Positions 26,463-35,531 of a stretch of 64,000 bases of DNA are shown here, one piece after another. How positions within the stretch are numbered: the first letter of the stretch is position 1; the number at the start of each line of letters is the position of its first letter. Position numbers and translations under genes: made by a program. This DNA is from Pasteurella sp030783905. GTDB taxonomy: Bacteria > Pseudomonadota > Gammaproteobacteria > Enterobacterales > Pasteurellaceae. The notes beneath the pieces are model-generated. The model made no database searches. It saw only the letters and a list, made by a program, of their open reading frames with translations, and was not told where the DNA came from. The stretch is from the NCBI GenBank assembly GCA_051122655.1, contig CP182107.1:124001-188000 (forward strand). The letters run 5' to 3'.

Positions 26463-27500
26463 ATGAAAAAGATCCTGATTACTGGTGGGGCGGGTTTTAT
26501 TGGCTCTGCTGTGATTCGTTACATTTTAAACCATACCCAAGATCAGATTATTAATCTCGATAAGCTGACTTATGCCAGTAATTTAGATGCCTTAGCCACA
26601 GTGGTTGATCGTCCAGATTATTACTTTGAACAAGTTGATATTGTTGATACGACAAGACTGAGTGAGATTTTTCAGCACTACCAACCTGATTGTGTGATGC
26701 ATTTGGCCGCGGAAAGTCATGTTGACCGTTCAATTGCTGGCGCTGCCGCTTTTATTCAGACCAATATTGTGGGAACCTATGCTTTACTTGAAGTCACGCG
26801 ACAATATTGGCTATCGCTAGATAACACAAGAAAAGCCCACTTTCGTTTTCATCATGTTTCCACCGATGAAGTATTTGGTGACCTTGATTTTCACCAAGCC
26901 GCCTTTACAGAAACTTCTCCTTATCGTCCGAGTAGCCCTTATTCAGCGTCTAAAGCTTCTAGTGATCATTTAGTGCGCGCTTGGCATCGCACCTATGGTT
27001 TGCCCATCGTGATGAGTAACTGTACAAACAACTATGGCTTTTATCAACATACGGAAAAACTGATTCCGTTTATGCTGTGTCAAGCATTGCAAGGGAAACC
27101 GTTGACAATCTATGGTAACGGACAGCAAGTGCGTGATTGGTTGTTTGTCGAGGATCATGCGCAAGCCTTGTACCTTGTGTTGACACAGGGGAAAACGGGG
27201 GAGTCTTATAATATAGGGGCGAGGTGTGAGTACAGTAATATTGCACTTGTGACGATGTTATGTGAGATCTTAAATCAGTTAAAACAGGCGGGTAAATTGG
27301 TCGCTTTTAGCGAGCAGATCGGGCACGTAACTGACTTTAAACAACTGATCACCTTTGTACAAGATCGCCCCGGTCATGATTTACGTTACGCACTCGATAC
27401 TGCAAAAATTCAACAACACTTAGGCTGGTCGGCCAAAACCGATTTTGAGGCGGGATTACGTCAGACAGTAGCATGGTATGTCGATTACTTATCGCCATGA
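26463..27500 (+). CDS. rffG: dTDP-glucose 4,6-dehydratase (RmlB/RffG)
   Basis: Converts dTDP-glucose to dTDP-4-keto-6-deoxyglucose. The 345-residue SDR protein shows the NAD motif GGAGFIGS (about 8-15), the catalytic STDEVFGDL (Thr-Asp-Glu) and YSASKASSD (Tyr/Lys) motifs, and NCTNNYGFYQHTEKL and RPGHDLRY of the family. No rmlA, rmlC or rmlD is nearby, and the polysaccharide locus 10 kb away does not use dTDP sugars as far as visible, so its product pathway is open. Located between infA and pepB. No clear ribosome site: AAGATAAAA precedes ATG. Confidence 0.93.
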   Translation: MKKILITGGAGFIGSAVIRYILNHTQDQIINLDKLTYASNLDALATVVDRPDYYFEQVDIVDTTRLSEIFQHYQPDCVMHLAAESHVDRSIAGAAAFIQTNIVGTYALLEVTRQYWLSLDNTRKAHFRFHHVSTDEVFGDLDFHQAAFTETSPYRPSSPYSASKASSDHLVRAWHRTYGLPIVMSNCTNNYGFYQHTEKLIPFMLCQALQGKPLTIYGNGQQVRDWLFVEDHAQALYLVLTQGKTGESYNIGARCEYSNIALVTMLCEILNQLKQAGKLVAFSEQIGHVTDFKQLITFVQDRPGHDLRYALDTAKIQQHLGWSAKTDFEAGLRQTVAWYVDYLSP

Positions 27501-27603
27501 AGAAAAGATATTTTATTGGAAAAGATACTAAAGTGCGGAAAAACTGGTATAGTGATTCGCACTTTATTTTTATTCAGACAATGCAAAAATAAAAGGATCG
27601 TTT

Positions 27604-28908
27604 ATGCCAATGCAAATTATGTTATCGACTCAAGTGGCAGATGAGGCTTGGGGAAAAAATGCACTATTGAGCTTTAATCAGGCGCAAGCTACTATTCATG
27701 TTCCCCATTACGCTGAGCGCATAGCGGTACAGAAAGCTGCCCGTAAGTTGCGTGGGCAAGGGATTAAGGACGTGGTACTTGAGGGCGAAAATTGGGATTT
27801 AGAAACCTGCTGGGCGTTTTATCAAGGATTTTATAGCGCAAAACAAGATTATGCGGTGGAATTTCCAACTTTAGAGGACGACGCACTGGCAGAATTGCTT
27901 GCACGTATTCAGTGTGGTGATTTTGTACGTGAAATCATTAATTTACCGGCTGAAGTGATCACGCCAGTGGAATTGGCGACTCGTGCTGCACAGTTTATCG
28001 AAGAACAAGCAGAAACATATGGTGATAAAAGTGCGGTCAGTTTTAACATAATTTCGGGTGAAACGCTGAAATTACAGAATTACCAAGGTATCTGGAATGT
28101 AGGGCGGGGTTCAGCCAACCCACCAGCGATGTTGCAATTAGATTTCAATCCAACGGGGAATCCAGATGCACCCGTTCTAGCTTGTTTAGTCGGCAAAGGC
28201 ATTACCTTTGACAGCGGTGGTTATAGTATCAAACCAAGCGATAATATGAGCACCATGCGTACCGATATGGGTGGGGCAGCACTATTGATAGGAACCCTAG
28301 GCTTAGCCATTGCGCGTGGGTTAACACAACGTGTGAAACTCTATTTATGTTGTGCGGAAAATCTTGTCAGCAGCAATGCCTTTAAATTAGGTGATATTAT
28401 TACCTATAGTAACGGGGTGACGGCTGAAATTCTCAACACCGACGCAGAAGGGCGTTTAGTGTTAGCAGATGGTTTGATTGAAGCAGATAAACAACATCCA
28501 CGCTTTATTATTGACTGTGCAACCTTAACTGGTGCCGCTAAAATGGCAGTAGGGAATGATTATCATTCGGTCTTATCGATGGATGATAAATTGGTGACGA
28601 GCCTATTCCAAGCAGCTGAAGTGGAGCAAGAGCCGTTCTGGCGCTTACCGTTTGCGGAATTTCACCGTTCACAAATTAGTACAGCCTTTGCCGATATTGC
28701 TAACACTGGGAGTGTGCCAGTGGGCGCAGGAGCGAGTACCGCGACAGCGTTTCTATCCTACTTTGTGAAAAACTATCAACAACATTGGTTGCACATTGAC
28801 TGCTCAGCCACTTACCGCAAAACAGCAAGCGATTTATGGGCGGTTGGCGCAACGGGAATAGGGGTACAGACATTAGCGCGTCTTTTATTAACTGAAGCAA
28901 CTGTATAA
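27604..28908 (+). CDS. pepB: Peptidase B (M17 leucyl aminopeptidase family)
   Basis: Cytosolic metallo-aminopeptidase with broad N-terminal residue preference, used in peptide turnover. The C-terminal catalytic domain contains the metal- and bicarbonate-binding motifs KGITFDSGGYSIKP (about 199-212), MRTDMGGAA (about 219-227) and the family signature NTDAEGRLVLADGL (about 279-292). Length 434 against 427 in E. coli PepB; the shorter N-terminal domain distinguishes it from PepA. The start has AAAGGATCG seven bases upstream. ndk follows after 15 nt, in the same orientation. Confidence 0.94.
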   Translation: MPMQIMLSTQVADEAWGKNALLSFNQAQATIHVPHYAERIAVQKAARKLRGQGIKDVVLEGENWDLETCWAFYQGFYSAKQDYAVEFPTLEDDALAELLARIQCGDFVREIINLPAEVITPVELATRAAQFIEEQAETYGDKSAVSFNIISGETLKLQNYQGIWNVGRGSANPPAMLQLDFNPTGNPDAPVLACLVGKGITFDSGGYSIKPSDNMSTMRTDMGGAALLIGTLGLAIARGLTQRVKLYLCCAENLVSSNAFKLGDIITYSNGVTAEILNTDAEGRLVLADGLIEADKQHPRFIIDCATLTGAAKMAVGNDYHSVLSMDDKLVTSLFQAAEVEQEPFWRLPFAEFHRSQISTAFADIANTGSVPVGAGASTATAFLSYFVKNYQQHWLHIDCSATYRKTASDLWAVGATGIGVQTLARLLLTEATV

Positions 28909-28923
28909 GGATTGAAACACATA

Positions 28924-29337
28924 ATGGAAAAAACCTTATCAATTATTAAACCCGATGCAGTAAAACGTCATCTCATCGGTGCAATTCTAGCTCGTTTTGA
29001 ACAAGCGGGATTTCGTATTGCCGCAATGAAAATGTGTCATTTTACCCAAACACAGGCAGAAGGCTTTTATGCAGAGCATCAAGGGAAAGCCTTTTTCCCT
29101 GATTTAGTGGCGTATATGATGTCTGGACCTGTGGTGGTATTAGTCTTGGAAAAAGAAAATGCAGTCAAAGATTACCGAGCGTTAATTGGCGCAACCGATC
29201 CAGAAAAAGCGGAAGTTGGGACAATTCGTAAGGATTTTGCCCTTAGTCAGCGTCAAAACTCAGTACATGGTTCAGATAGTTTGGACAGTGCAAAACGTGA
29301 AATTGCCTATTTTTTTGTTGAGAATGAGATTTTTTAA
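28924..29337 (+). CDS. ndk: Nucleoside diphosphate kinase
   Basis: Transfers the gamma-phosphate among NTPs and NDPs through a phospho-His. The 137-residue protein begins MEKTLSIIKPDAVKRH and carries the active-site block NSVHGSDS (His about 117). I use ATG 28924; a TTG at 28912 would add four residues. The ribosome site is the AAGGATTG upstream. Co-oriented with pepB, followed by a strong terminator. Confidence 0.96.
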   Translation: MEKTLSIIKPDAVKRHLIGAILARFEQAGFRIAAMKMCHFTQTQAEGFYAEHQGKAFFPDLVAYMMSGPVVVLVLEKENAVKDYRALIGATDPEKAEVGTIRKDFALSQRQNSVHGSDSLDSAKREIAYFFVENEIF

Positions 29338-29364
29338 TTTTCTTCACTTGACGGTTTGAACCGC

Positions 29365-29404
29365 ATTTCCCCTTGTTATAAAAGTAACAAGGGGAAATTT
29401 TTTT
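29365..29404 (+). terminator. Intrinsic terminator after ndk
   Basis: A 14-bp perfect stem (ATTTCCCCTTGTTA and complement), 6-nt loop, then seven T residues. Confidence 0.93.
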
Positions 29405-29414
29405 GCAATAAAGA

Positions 29415-29466
29415 TTGAATTTTTTGAATAAAAGCGTATTATAGCCGTCCAGACGCAGAAACATCT
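29415..29466 (+). promoter_or_regulatory. metK promoter with possible MetJ boxes
   Basis: A -35-like TTGAAT (29415) and -10-like TATTAT (29437) are spaced by 16 bases. Just downstream, AGACGCAG and AAACATCT (29451-29466) are tandem 8-mers matching the MetJ box AGACGTCT at 5 and 6 of 8 positions. The weak matches make the operator tentative. Confidence 0.4.
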
Positions 29467-29488
29467 AAATGAGCACAAGAAGGATATT

Positions 29489-30643
29489 ATGTCTAGTTAT
29501 TTATTCACTTCAGAATCCGTGTCAGAAGGACACCCAGATAAAATTGCCGATCAAATTTCCGATGCAGTATTAGACGAGATCTTAAAACAAGATCCAAAAG
29601 CACGTGTCGCCTGTGAGACCTATGTTAAAACAGGGATGGCATTAGTCGGTGGTGAAATTACCACATCAGCGTGGGTGGATATTGAGAATTTAACGCGCCA
29701 AGTGATTTGCGATATTGGTTATAAACATTCTGATATGGGCTTTGACGGACATTCTTGTGCGGTATTAAATGCGATTGGTAAACAATCTTCTGATATTAAC
29801 CAAGGTGTAGATCGTGAAAATCCATTAGATCAAGGGGCGGGCGATCAAGGGATCATGTTTGGTTATGCGACCAATGAAACTGACGTGTTTATGCCTGCTG
29901 CGATTACTTATGCTCACCGTTTAATGGAACGCCAAGCCAAAGTACGTAAAGACGGTACTTTGCCGTGGTTACGTCCAGATGCGAAAAGCCAAGTCACGCT
30001 AAAATACGAAGATAACAAAATTGTGGGCGCAGATGCAGTCGTGCTTTCTACTCAGCACTGCGATAGCATTGAGCAAAAAGACTTACATGAAGCGGTGATG
30101 GAAGAAATTATCAAGCCTGTTTTACCGGCAGAGTGGTTATCCAAAGACACTAAGTATTTCATCAACCCAACCGGTCGTTTTGTGATTGGTGGTCCAATGG
30201 GCGATTGTGGTTTAACGGGGCGCAAAATTATCGTGGATACCTACGGTGGTGCGGCACGTCATGGTGGTGGCGCATTCTCAGGGAAAGATCCATCTAAAGT
30301 TGACCGTTCAGCAGCCTATGCTGCCCGTTATGTGGCAAAAAATATTGTTGCTGCTGGTCTTGCGGATCGTTGTGAGATTCAACTTTCTTATGCGATTGGG
30401 GTTGCCGATCCGACTTCGATCATGGTTGAAACCTTTGGTACAGGCAAAGTGGCCAATGAATTATTAGTGGCATTGGTGCGTGAATTCTTTGATTTACGTC
30501 CTTACGGGTTAATTAAGATGCTTGATTTAATTCAGCCTATTTACCGTGAAACGGCAGCTTATGGTCACTTTGGTCGTGAACAATTCCCTTGGGAGAAAGT
30601 CGATCGTGCAGAAGAATTACGTGCAGCGGCAGGGCTTAAATAA
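29489..30643 (+). CDS. metK: S-adenosylmethionine synthetase
   Basis: Makes S-adenosylmethionine from methionine and ATP. The 384 residues equal the E. coli length. Visible motifs: EGHPDKIADQISDAVLDE (about 10-27), GAGDQGIMFGYA (about 116-127), the P-loop-like GGGAFSGKDPSKVDRSAAY (about 258-276) and the C-terminal YGHFGR. Strong ribosome site AAGAAGGA before ATG 29489. Single-gene unit between two terminators. Confidence 0.98.
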   Translation: MSSYLFTSESVSEGHPDKIADQISDAVLDEILKQDPKARVACETYVKTGMALVGGEITTSAWVDIENLTRQVICDIGYKHSDMGFDGHSCAVLNAIGKQSSDINQGVDRENPLDQGAGDQGIMFGYATNETDVFMPAAITYAHRLMERQAKVRKDGTLPWLRPDAKSQVTLKYEDNKIVGADAVVLSTQHCDSIEQKDLHEAVMEEIIKPVLPAEWLSKDTKYFINPTGRFVIGGPMGDCGLTGRKIIVDTYGGAARHGGGAFSGKDPSKVDRSAAYAARYVAKNIVAAGLADRCEIQLSYAIGVADPTSIMVETFGTGKVANELLVALVREFFDLRPYGLIKMLDLIQPIYRETAAYGHFGREQFPWEKVDRAEELRAAAGLK

Positions 30644-30662
30644 GTTTATCATATGACAAGTA

Positions 30663-30691
30663 AAGGCGAACAACGGTTCGCCTTATTTTTA
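30663..30691 (+). terminator. Intrinsic terminator after metK
   Basis: Nine-base stem AAGGCGAAC / GTTCGCCTT, loop AACG, then ATTTTTAT. Confidence 0.88.
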
Positions 30692-30699
30692 TATCCGTG

Positions 30700-31197
30700 A
30701 TGCAACAACAGACCCAGCTTCGCCATTTAAATATGCAAGTTCAACGTAAACTTGCTCAGTGTTTACAGCTTGCCAGCCACTATTTCAATCGCCCATTCCC
30801 CATGCCAACGGTACGTTATAATGTGCGTGGCATGAAGGCCGGTGTGGCATATTTGCAACAAAATGAAATCCGTCTGAATCCTATTCTATTACTTGAGAAC
30901 TCAACGGTATTTATTCAGCAAGTCGTGCCACATGAACTGGCGCATTTGCTTGTTTACCAATTATTTGGTCGGGTTAAGCCCCATGGTGAAGAGTGGAAAA
31001 ACCTTATGCAACGTGTGTTTCACTTAACCCCTGAGGTATGTCATCAATTTGATGTGTCAAGTGTGACAAAACAGAGCTATCCTTATCAATGTCAATGCCA
31101 AACACATTATTTAAGTGTTCGTCGTCACCATAATATTCAATCAGGTAAAGCTATATATTTTTGTAAGAAATGTAAAGTTGAGTTAATTTTGCAATGA
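30700..31197 (+). CDS. sprT: SprT-family zinc metalloprotease-like protein
   Basis: A 165-residue protein of the SprT family (E. coli SprT 165). It has the gluzincin motif VPHELAHLLVYQLFG (HExxH, about 75-79) and a C-terminal zinc ribbon built from YQCQCQTHY and YFCKKCKVEL. Related SPRTN proteins degrade DNA-protein crosslinks; the bacterial role is not established. I use ATG 30700, which directly follows a GTG at 30697. No ribosome site is evident and the start is only 9 bases past the metK terminator, so expression may come partly from read-through. Confidence 0.88.
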   Translation: MQQQTQLRHLNMQVQRKLAQCLQLASHYFNRPFPMPTVRYNVRGMKAGVAYLQQNEIRLNPILLLENSTVFIQQVVPHELAHLLVYQLFGRVKPHGEEWKNLMQRVFHLTPEVCHQFDVSSVTKQSYPYQCQCQTHYLSVRRHHNIQSGKAIYFCKKCKVELILQ

Positions 31198-31264
31198 TTT
31201 CTCCAAATAAAGTGTTATACTCATTTTTGGATAGGATTTAATCAGTAACTTTAAAGAGGATCTA

Positions 31265-31825
31265 ATGATGAAAAAATCACTACTTGTATTGGCTATCGGT
31301 GCATTATGTTCATTGACGGCAAGTGCTAATTTTTATGTTCAGGGGGATTTAGGCGTCGCGAAAACAAAATTCAGCTCATATCCTGAAATGAACAAGACTA
31401 ACATTACACCAAGTGTGAGTGTTGGCTATGATTTGGGGGCTATGCGTTTGGCTTTGGATTATACTCATTATGGTAAGTTTTCAGGAACTTCCTACTTTGG
31501 TGTAAATCAGAAAGAACATGTTTCTGCAAAGATTTATGGTTTAGGTCTTTCAGCATTTTATGATTTTAATGTCAATTCTGCTTTAAAACCTTATCTAGGT
31601 ATGCGTTTGGCATCAAATATTTTTGATATTGAGAATAAAGGTAGCAATTTCTTCAGAAGTGAGAAAACTACTAAATTAGGCTATGGCTTTATTGCTGGCG
31701 CTCAATACGGTTTAACGACAAATTTATTTGTTAATGGTGGTATTGAATATAATCGATTAGGTCGTTTCTCTGATACTTCTGTCAACCAATACGGTGCGAA
31801 AGTAGGTTTACGCTACGATTTTTAA
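31265..31825 (+). CDS. Opacity-family outer-membrane beta-barrel protein
   Basis: A 186-residue protein with a signal peptide (cleavage after TASA, residue 20 or 21) and an eight-stranded barrel with alternating hydrophobic residues, closing with GAKVGLRYDF and terminal Phe. It fits the opacity/OmpA-like porin family (Opa, PF02462 type) by size, start NFYVQGDLGVAKTKF and glycine/aromatic pattern. In this family the surface loops bind host receptors or have unknown roles; the function here is not known. Ribosome site AAGAGGAT precedes the tandem ATG codons at 31265 and 31268. No simple-sequence repeat is present, so there is no sign of phase variation. Confidence 0.82.
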   Translation: MMKKSLLVLAIGALCSLTASANFYVQGDLGVAKTKFSSYPEMNKTNITPSVSVGYDLGAMRLALDYTHYGKFSGTSYFGVNQKEHVSAKIYGLGLSAFYDFNVNSALKPYLGMRLASNIFDIENKGSNFFRSEKTTKLGYGFIAGAQYGLTTNLFVNGGIEYNRLGRFSDTSVNQYGAKVGLRYDF

Positions 31826-31854
31826 TCTGATTGTCTGATTAAATGAGTTTAAAT

Positions 31855-31896
31855 AGTGCGGTGGAAAAGGTGAAATTTTCTACCGCACTTTTTTTA
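31855..31896 (+). terminator. Terminator built from two inverted uptake signals
   Basis: Stem AGTGCGGTGGAAAA / TTTTCTACCGCACT (one G-T pair) with a 7-nt loop, then seven T residues. Each arm is an uptake core, the left one imperfect at its first base. Confidence 0.88.
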
Positions 31897-31917
31897 CGCA
31901 TAATAATAGGCTTTTCT

Positions 31918-31945
31918 CTTGAAATTTCTTTTTTTGCACTTATAT
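31918..31945 (+). promoter_or_regulatory. Possible heat-shock (sigma-32) promoter of htpG
   Basis: CTTGAAA, the sigma-32 -35 consensus, followed after 13 bases by ACTTATAT, a weak match to CCCATnT. Placement 53 bases before htpG fits a heat-shock gene. Confidence 0.4.
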
Positions 31946-31997
31946 CAGAAAGCACTTGTTTATTTATATGTAATAAAGCGCAATAAAAGGAAATAGT

Positions 31998-33893
31998 ATG
32001 TCGAAAAATCAAGAAACGCGTGGTTTTCAATCAGAAGTCAAACAGCTTCTTCAATTGATGATCCATTCTCTCTATTCCAATAAAGAAATTTTCTTACGTG
32101 AATTAATTTCAAATGCGTCCGATGCCGCAGATAAGCTACGCTTTAAAGCATTGTCTGCACCTGAGCTTTATGAAGGTGATGGCGATTTAAAAGTGCGTAT
32201 TCGTTTTGATGAAGAAAAAGGCACATTAACCATTAGTGATAATGGTATCGGGATGACACGTGATGAGGTCATTGATCATTTAGGTACGATTGCTAAGTCA
32301 GGTACTAAAGAGTTTTTAAGTGCATTAGGTCAAGATCAAGCTAAAGATAGCCAATTAATCGGTCAATTCGGAGTCGGTTTTTATTCAGCATTTATTGTGG
32401 CAGATAAAGTCAGTGTGAAAACACGTGCGGCAGGGGTGAGTGCAGATAAAGCGGTATTTTGGGAGTCCGCAGGCGAAGGTGAGTATTCTGTTGCCGATAT
32501 TGAGAAAAAAGAACGTGGTACAGACATTACCTTGCATTTACGTGAAGATGAAAAAGAATTTTTAAATGATTGGCGCTTACGTGAAATCATTAGCAAATAT
32601 TCCGATCATATTGGTCTGCCAGTCGAAATTCTAGCCAAAGAATATGACGATGAAGGCAAAGAAACGGGTATTAAATGGGAAAAAATCAATAAAGCCCAAG
32701 CCCTTTGGACACGCAGCAAAAATGAGATCTCCGATGACGAATACAAAGCGTTCTATAAGCATTTAAGCCATGATTTTGCTGACCCATTACTTTGGGCACA
32801 CAATAAAGTAGAAGGCAATCAAGAATATACCAGTTTGCTTTATGTCCCATCGAAAGCCCCTTGGGATTTGTTTAACCGTGAGCATAAACATGGGTTAAAA
32901 CTGTATGTGCAACGTGTCTTTATTATGGATGATGCACAGGTCTTTATGCCAAATTACTTACGTTTTATGCGCGGTTTATTAGACTCTAATGACTTACCAT
33001 TGAACGTATCGCGCGAAATTTTACAAGATAACAAAGTGACGAGCGCTTTACGTAAAGCCTTAACTAAACGTACATTACAAATGTTGGCAAAATTAGCCAA
33101 AGACGATGCAGAGCAATACCAACGTTTTTGGCAAGAATTTGGTTTGGTGTTAAAAGAAGGACCCGCAGAAGATTTTGCCAATAAGGAAGCGATTGCCAAA
33201 TTATTGCGTTTTGCCTCAACACATAATGACAGCAGTGAACAAACGGTGTCTCTCGAAGACTATGTGGCTCGCATGAAAGAAGGGCAAAAAGCGATTTATT
33301 ACATTACGGCAGATACTTATGTCGCAGCTAAAAACAGTCCGCATCTAGAATTGTTTAACAAGAAAGGCATTGAAGTGTTGTTGCTTTCTGATCGTATTGA
33401 TGAATGGATGTTAAGCTACTTAACCGAGTTTGATGGTAAACCATTACAAACTATCAGCAAAGCGGATTTAGACCTGGGTGATTTAGCGGATAAAGAGGAA
33501 GACAGTCAAAAAGCACAAGATGAGCAATACACTTCTTTTGTTGAGCGTGTGAAAACCTTGCTAGGTGAGCGTGTAAAAGAGGTGCGTTTGACACATCGCT
33601 TAACGGATACTCCAGCAATTGTTTCCACGGGAGATGATCAAATGACGACCCAAATGGCGAAATTATTTGCCGCTGCGGGTCAAGCAATGCCAGAAGTGAA
33701 ATATACGTTTGAACTGAATCCTGAACATGCCTTAGTACAAAAAGTGGCAGAAGTGGCTGATGAGCAACAATTTGCCGAATGGATTGAATTACTCCTCGAA
33801 CAAGCCATGCTAGCGGAGCGGGGAAGTTTAGAAAATCCGGTTGCCTTTATTAAGCGTATGAACAGTTTGTTAGGTAAATTAACAAGTCATTAA
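31998..33893 (+). CDS. htpG: Molecular chaperone HtpG (Hsp90)
   Basis: Bacterial Hsp90, a dimeric ATP-dependent chaperone in the cytosol. The 631-residue protein (E. coli 624) has the GHKL ATP site in order: ELISNASDAADKLR (about 34-47), DNGIGMTRDEV (about 80-90), GQFGVGFYSAF (about 120-130), then the middle domain with VSREILQDN and the C-terminal dimerisation region. The start ATG follows AAAGGAAAT. A sigma-32-like promoter lies upstream and a clear terminator downstream. Confidence 0.97.
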   Translation: MSKNQETRGFQSEVKQLLQLMIHSLYSNKEIFLRELISNASDAADKLRFKALSAPELYEGDGDLKVRIRFDEEKGTLTISDNGIGMTRDEVIDHLGTIAKSGTKEFLSALGQDQAKDSQLIGQFGVGFYSAFIVADKVSVKTRAAGVSADKAVFWESAGEGEYSVADIEKKERGTDITLHLREDEKEFLNDWRLREIISKYSDHIGLPVEILAKEYDDEGKETGIKWEKINKAQALWTRSKNEISDDEYKAFYKHLSHDFADPLLWAHNKVEGNQEYTSLLYVPSKAPWDLFNREHKHGLKLYVQRVFIMDDAQVFMPNYLRFMRGLLDSNDLPLNVSREILQDNKVTSALRKALTKRTLQMLAKLAKDDAEQYQRFWQEFGLVLKEGPAEDFANKEAIAKLLRFASTHNDSSEQTVSLEDYVARMKEGQKAIYYITADTYVAAKNSPHLELFNKKGIEVLLLSDRIDEWMLSYLTEFDGKPLQTISKADLDLGDLADKEEDSQKAQDEQYTSFVERVKTLLGERVKEVRLTHRLTDTPAIVSTGDDQMTTQMAKLFAAAGQAMPEVKYTFELNPEHALVQKVAEVADEQQFAEWIELLLEQAMLAERGSLENPVAFIKRMNSLLGKLTSH

Positions 33894-33915
33894 CGCATAA
33901 TTTTGAAATATGCTA

Positions 33916-33952
33916 AAATCCCTCGGGTAATATCTCTGAGGGATTTCTTTTT
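33916..33952 (+). terminator. Intrinsic terminator after htpG
   Basis: Nine-base stem AAATCCCTC / GAGGGATTT, 13-nt loop, followed by CTTTTTT. Confidence 0.87.
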
Positions 33953-33964
33953 TAAGGACACATT

Positions 33965-34312
33965 ATGATTACGGTTTATGGCATTAAGCATTGTGATACG
34001 GTGAAAAAAGCACTAAATTGGCTAACCGCGAATAATATTGCTCATCAATTACATGACTACCGTGTAACGGGAGTAGATAAACATTGGTTAGCGCAAGCCG
34101 AAGCCCAATTTGGTTGGGAAAATTTGGTCAATAAACGGAGTACGACTTGGCGGAATTTGAGTGATGAGGTGAAAGCAACCTTATCCAAACAGAGCGCACT
34201 TGAGGTATTGTTTGAGCAGCCAACCTTAATTAAGCGCCCGATTATTTTGCAAGATGATAAAGCATTAATTGGTTTTAATGTGAAAGAGTACGAAGCCTGT
34301 TTTAAAGCATAA
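33965..34312 (+). CDS. yffB: ArsC/Spx-family protein YffB
   Basis: A 115-residue thioredoxin-fold protein of the arsenate-reductase-like family. The N-terminal block YGIKHCDTVKKALNWL has one Cys (about residue 10) rather than a CxxC pair, as in YffB. The RPIILQDDKALIGFNVKEY tail contains the family's Arg-Pro motif. E. coli yffB also sits directly before dapE. Its biochemical role is not known; a glutathione-dependent activity has been suggested for the family. Ribosome site AAGGACAC before ATG. Confidence 0.9.
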   Translation: MITVYGIKHCDTVKKALNWLTANNIAHQLHDYRVTGVDKHWLAQAEAQFGWENLVNKRSTTWRNLSDEVKATLSKQSALEVLFEQPTLIKRPIILQDDKALIGFNVKEYEACFKA

Positions 34313-34394
34313 GCGGCGTGCGCTATCGCTGACGTGCCCTGTTGTACTCAGGGTTGCCCCGTTTTAATTTCTCAAGCAAAAGTGCGGTATAAAG

Positions 34395-35531
34395 ATGAAA
34401 AGTTCTATTATTGAATTAGCCAGTGATTTGATTCGTCGCCCATCAATTAGCCCTAATGACCAAGGCTGTCAACAAAGCATTGCCCAACGCTTAGAAAAGC
34501 TAGGTTTTCAGATTGAATGGCTACCTTTCGGTGATACGCTGAATTTATGGGCAAAACACGGTTCTGGATCACCGGTTATTGCATTTGCAGGGCATACGGA
34601 TGTTGTGCCAGTCGGTGATGAAAAACAATGGCAATATCCGCCTTTTTCGGCAGAAATTATAGATGGTATGTTGTATGGACGTGGTGCGGCTGATATGAAA
34701 GGCTCGCTTGCAGCGATGGTAGTCGCGGCAGAAAACTATGTAAAAGCCCACCCCGATCATATGGGCACCGTGGCGTTATTAATTACCTCAGATGAAGAGG
34801 CTACGGCTAAAGATGGCACAGTGCGAGTGGTAGAAACCTTAATGGCAAGAGGCGAGCCAATTGATTACTGTATCGTGGGGGAGCCTTCAAGCGCTCAACA
34901 ATTAGGCGATATAATCAAAAATGGTCGCCGTGGGTCTATCACGGGCAATCTGACTATTCAAGGAGTGCAAGGCCATGTGGCTTACCCGCATTTGGCTGAA
35001 AATCCCGTGCATAAATCACTGTGCTTTTTAACGGAGCTGACAAGCTATCAATGGGATCAGGGCAACGATTTTTTTCCACCGACCTCTTTGCAAATTGCCA
35101 ATATTCAAGCCGGTACAGGCAGCAATAATGTGATCCCTGGGGAACTTTATGTACAGTTTAATTTGCGTTATTGCACAGAAGTGACAGACGATATAATTAA
35201 GCAAAAAGTCGCAGAGATGCTAGAAAAACATCAACTCACTTATCGTATTGAATGGCAGTTATCGGGCAAACCGTTTTTAACCGCACAAGGCAAATTAGTG
35301 GAGACCATGTTGGAGGTGGTCGAAAAAGTCACCCAAAACCGACCGCACTTGGATACAGGGGGCGGTACCTCGGATGCTCGTTTTATTGCTTTAATGGGGG
35401 CAGAGGTGGTGGAATTTGGTCCACTGAATCAAACCATTCATAAGGTGAATGAGTGTGTCAAGGTCGATGATCTGGCAAAATGTGGCGAGGTTTATCAGCA
35501 AGTCTTATCTCGTATTCTGGATCACGCATGA
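34395..35531 (+). CDS. dapE: Succinyl-diaminopimelate desuccinylase
   Basis: Cleaves N-succinyl-LL-2,6-diaminopimelate to LL-DAP and succinate, feeding lysine and peptidoglycan synthesis. The M20 metallopeptidase fold shows the metal ligands in FAGHTDVVPVGD (about 64-75), GRGAADMKGSLAAM (about 96-109) and TSDEEATAKDGT (about 131-142, catalytic Glu), and IHKVNECV near the end. 378 residues, about the usual length. The stop overlaps the next gene's ATG (ATGA), which indicates translational coupling. Confidence 0.96.
   Translation: MKSSIIELASDLIRRPSISPNDQGCQQSIAQRLEKLGFQIEWLPFGDTLNLWAKHGSGSPVIAFAGHTDVVPVGDEKQWQYPPFSAEIIDGMLYGRGAADMKGSLAAMVVAAENYVKAHPDHMGTVALLITSDEEATAKDGTVRVVETLMARGEPIDYCIVGEPSSAQQLGDIIKNGRRGSITGNLTIQGVQGHVAYPHLAENPVHKSLCFLTELTSYQWDQGNDFFPPTSLQIANIQAGTGSNNVIPGELYVQFNLRYCTEVTDDIIKQKVAEMLEKHQLTYRIEWQLSGKPFLTAQGKLVETMLEVVEKVTQNRPHLDTGGGTSDARFIALMGAEVVEFGPLNQTIHKVNECVKVDDLAKCGEVYQQVLSRILDHA

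Noticed and set aside
34313..34394. Small RNA between yffB and dapE
   Set aside because: Only a weak CCTG/CAGG hairpin and an uptake core; no promoter-terminator pair.
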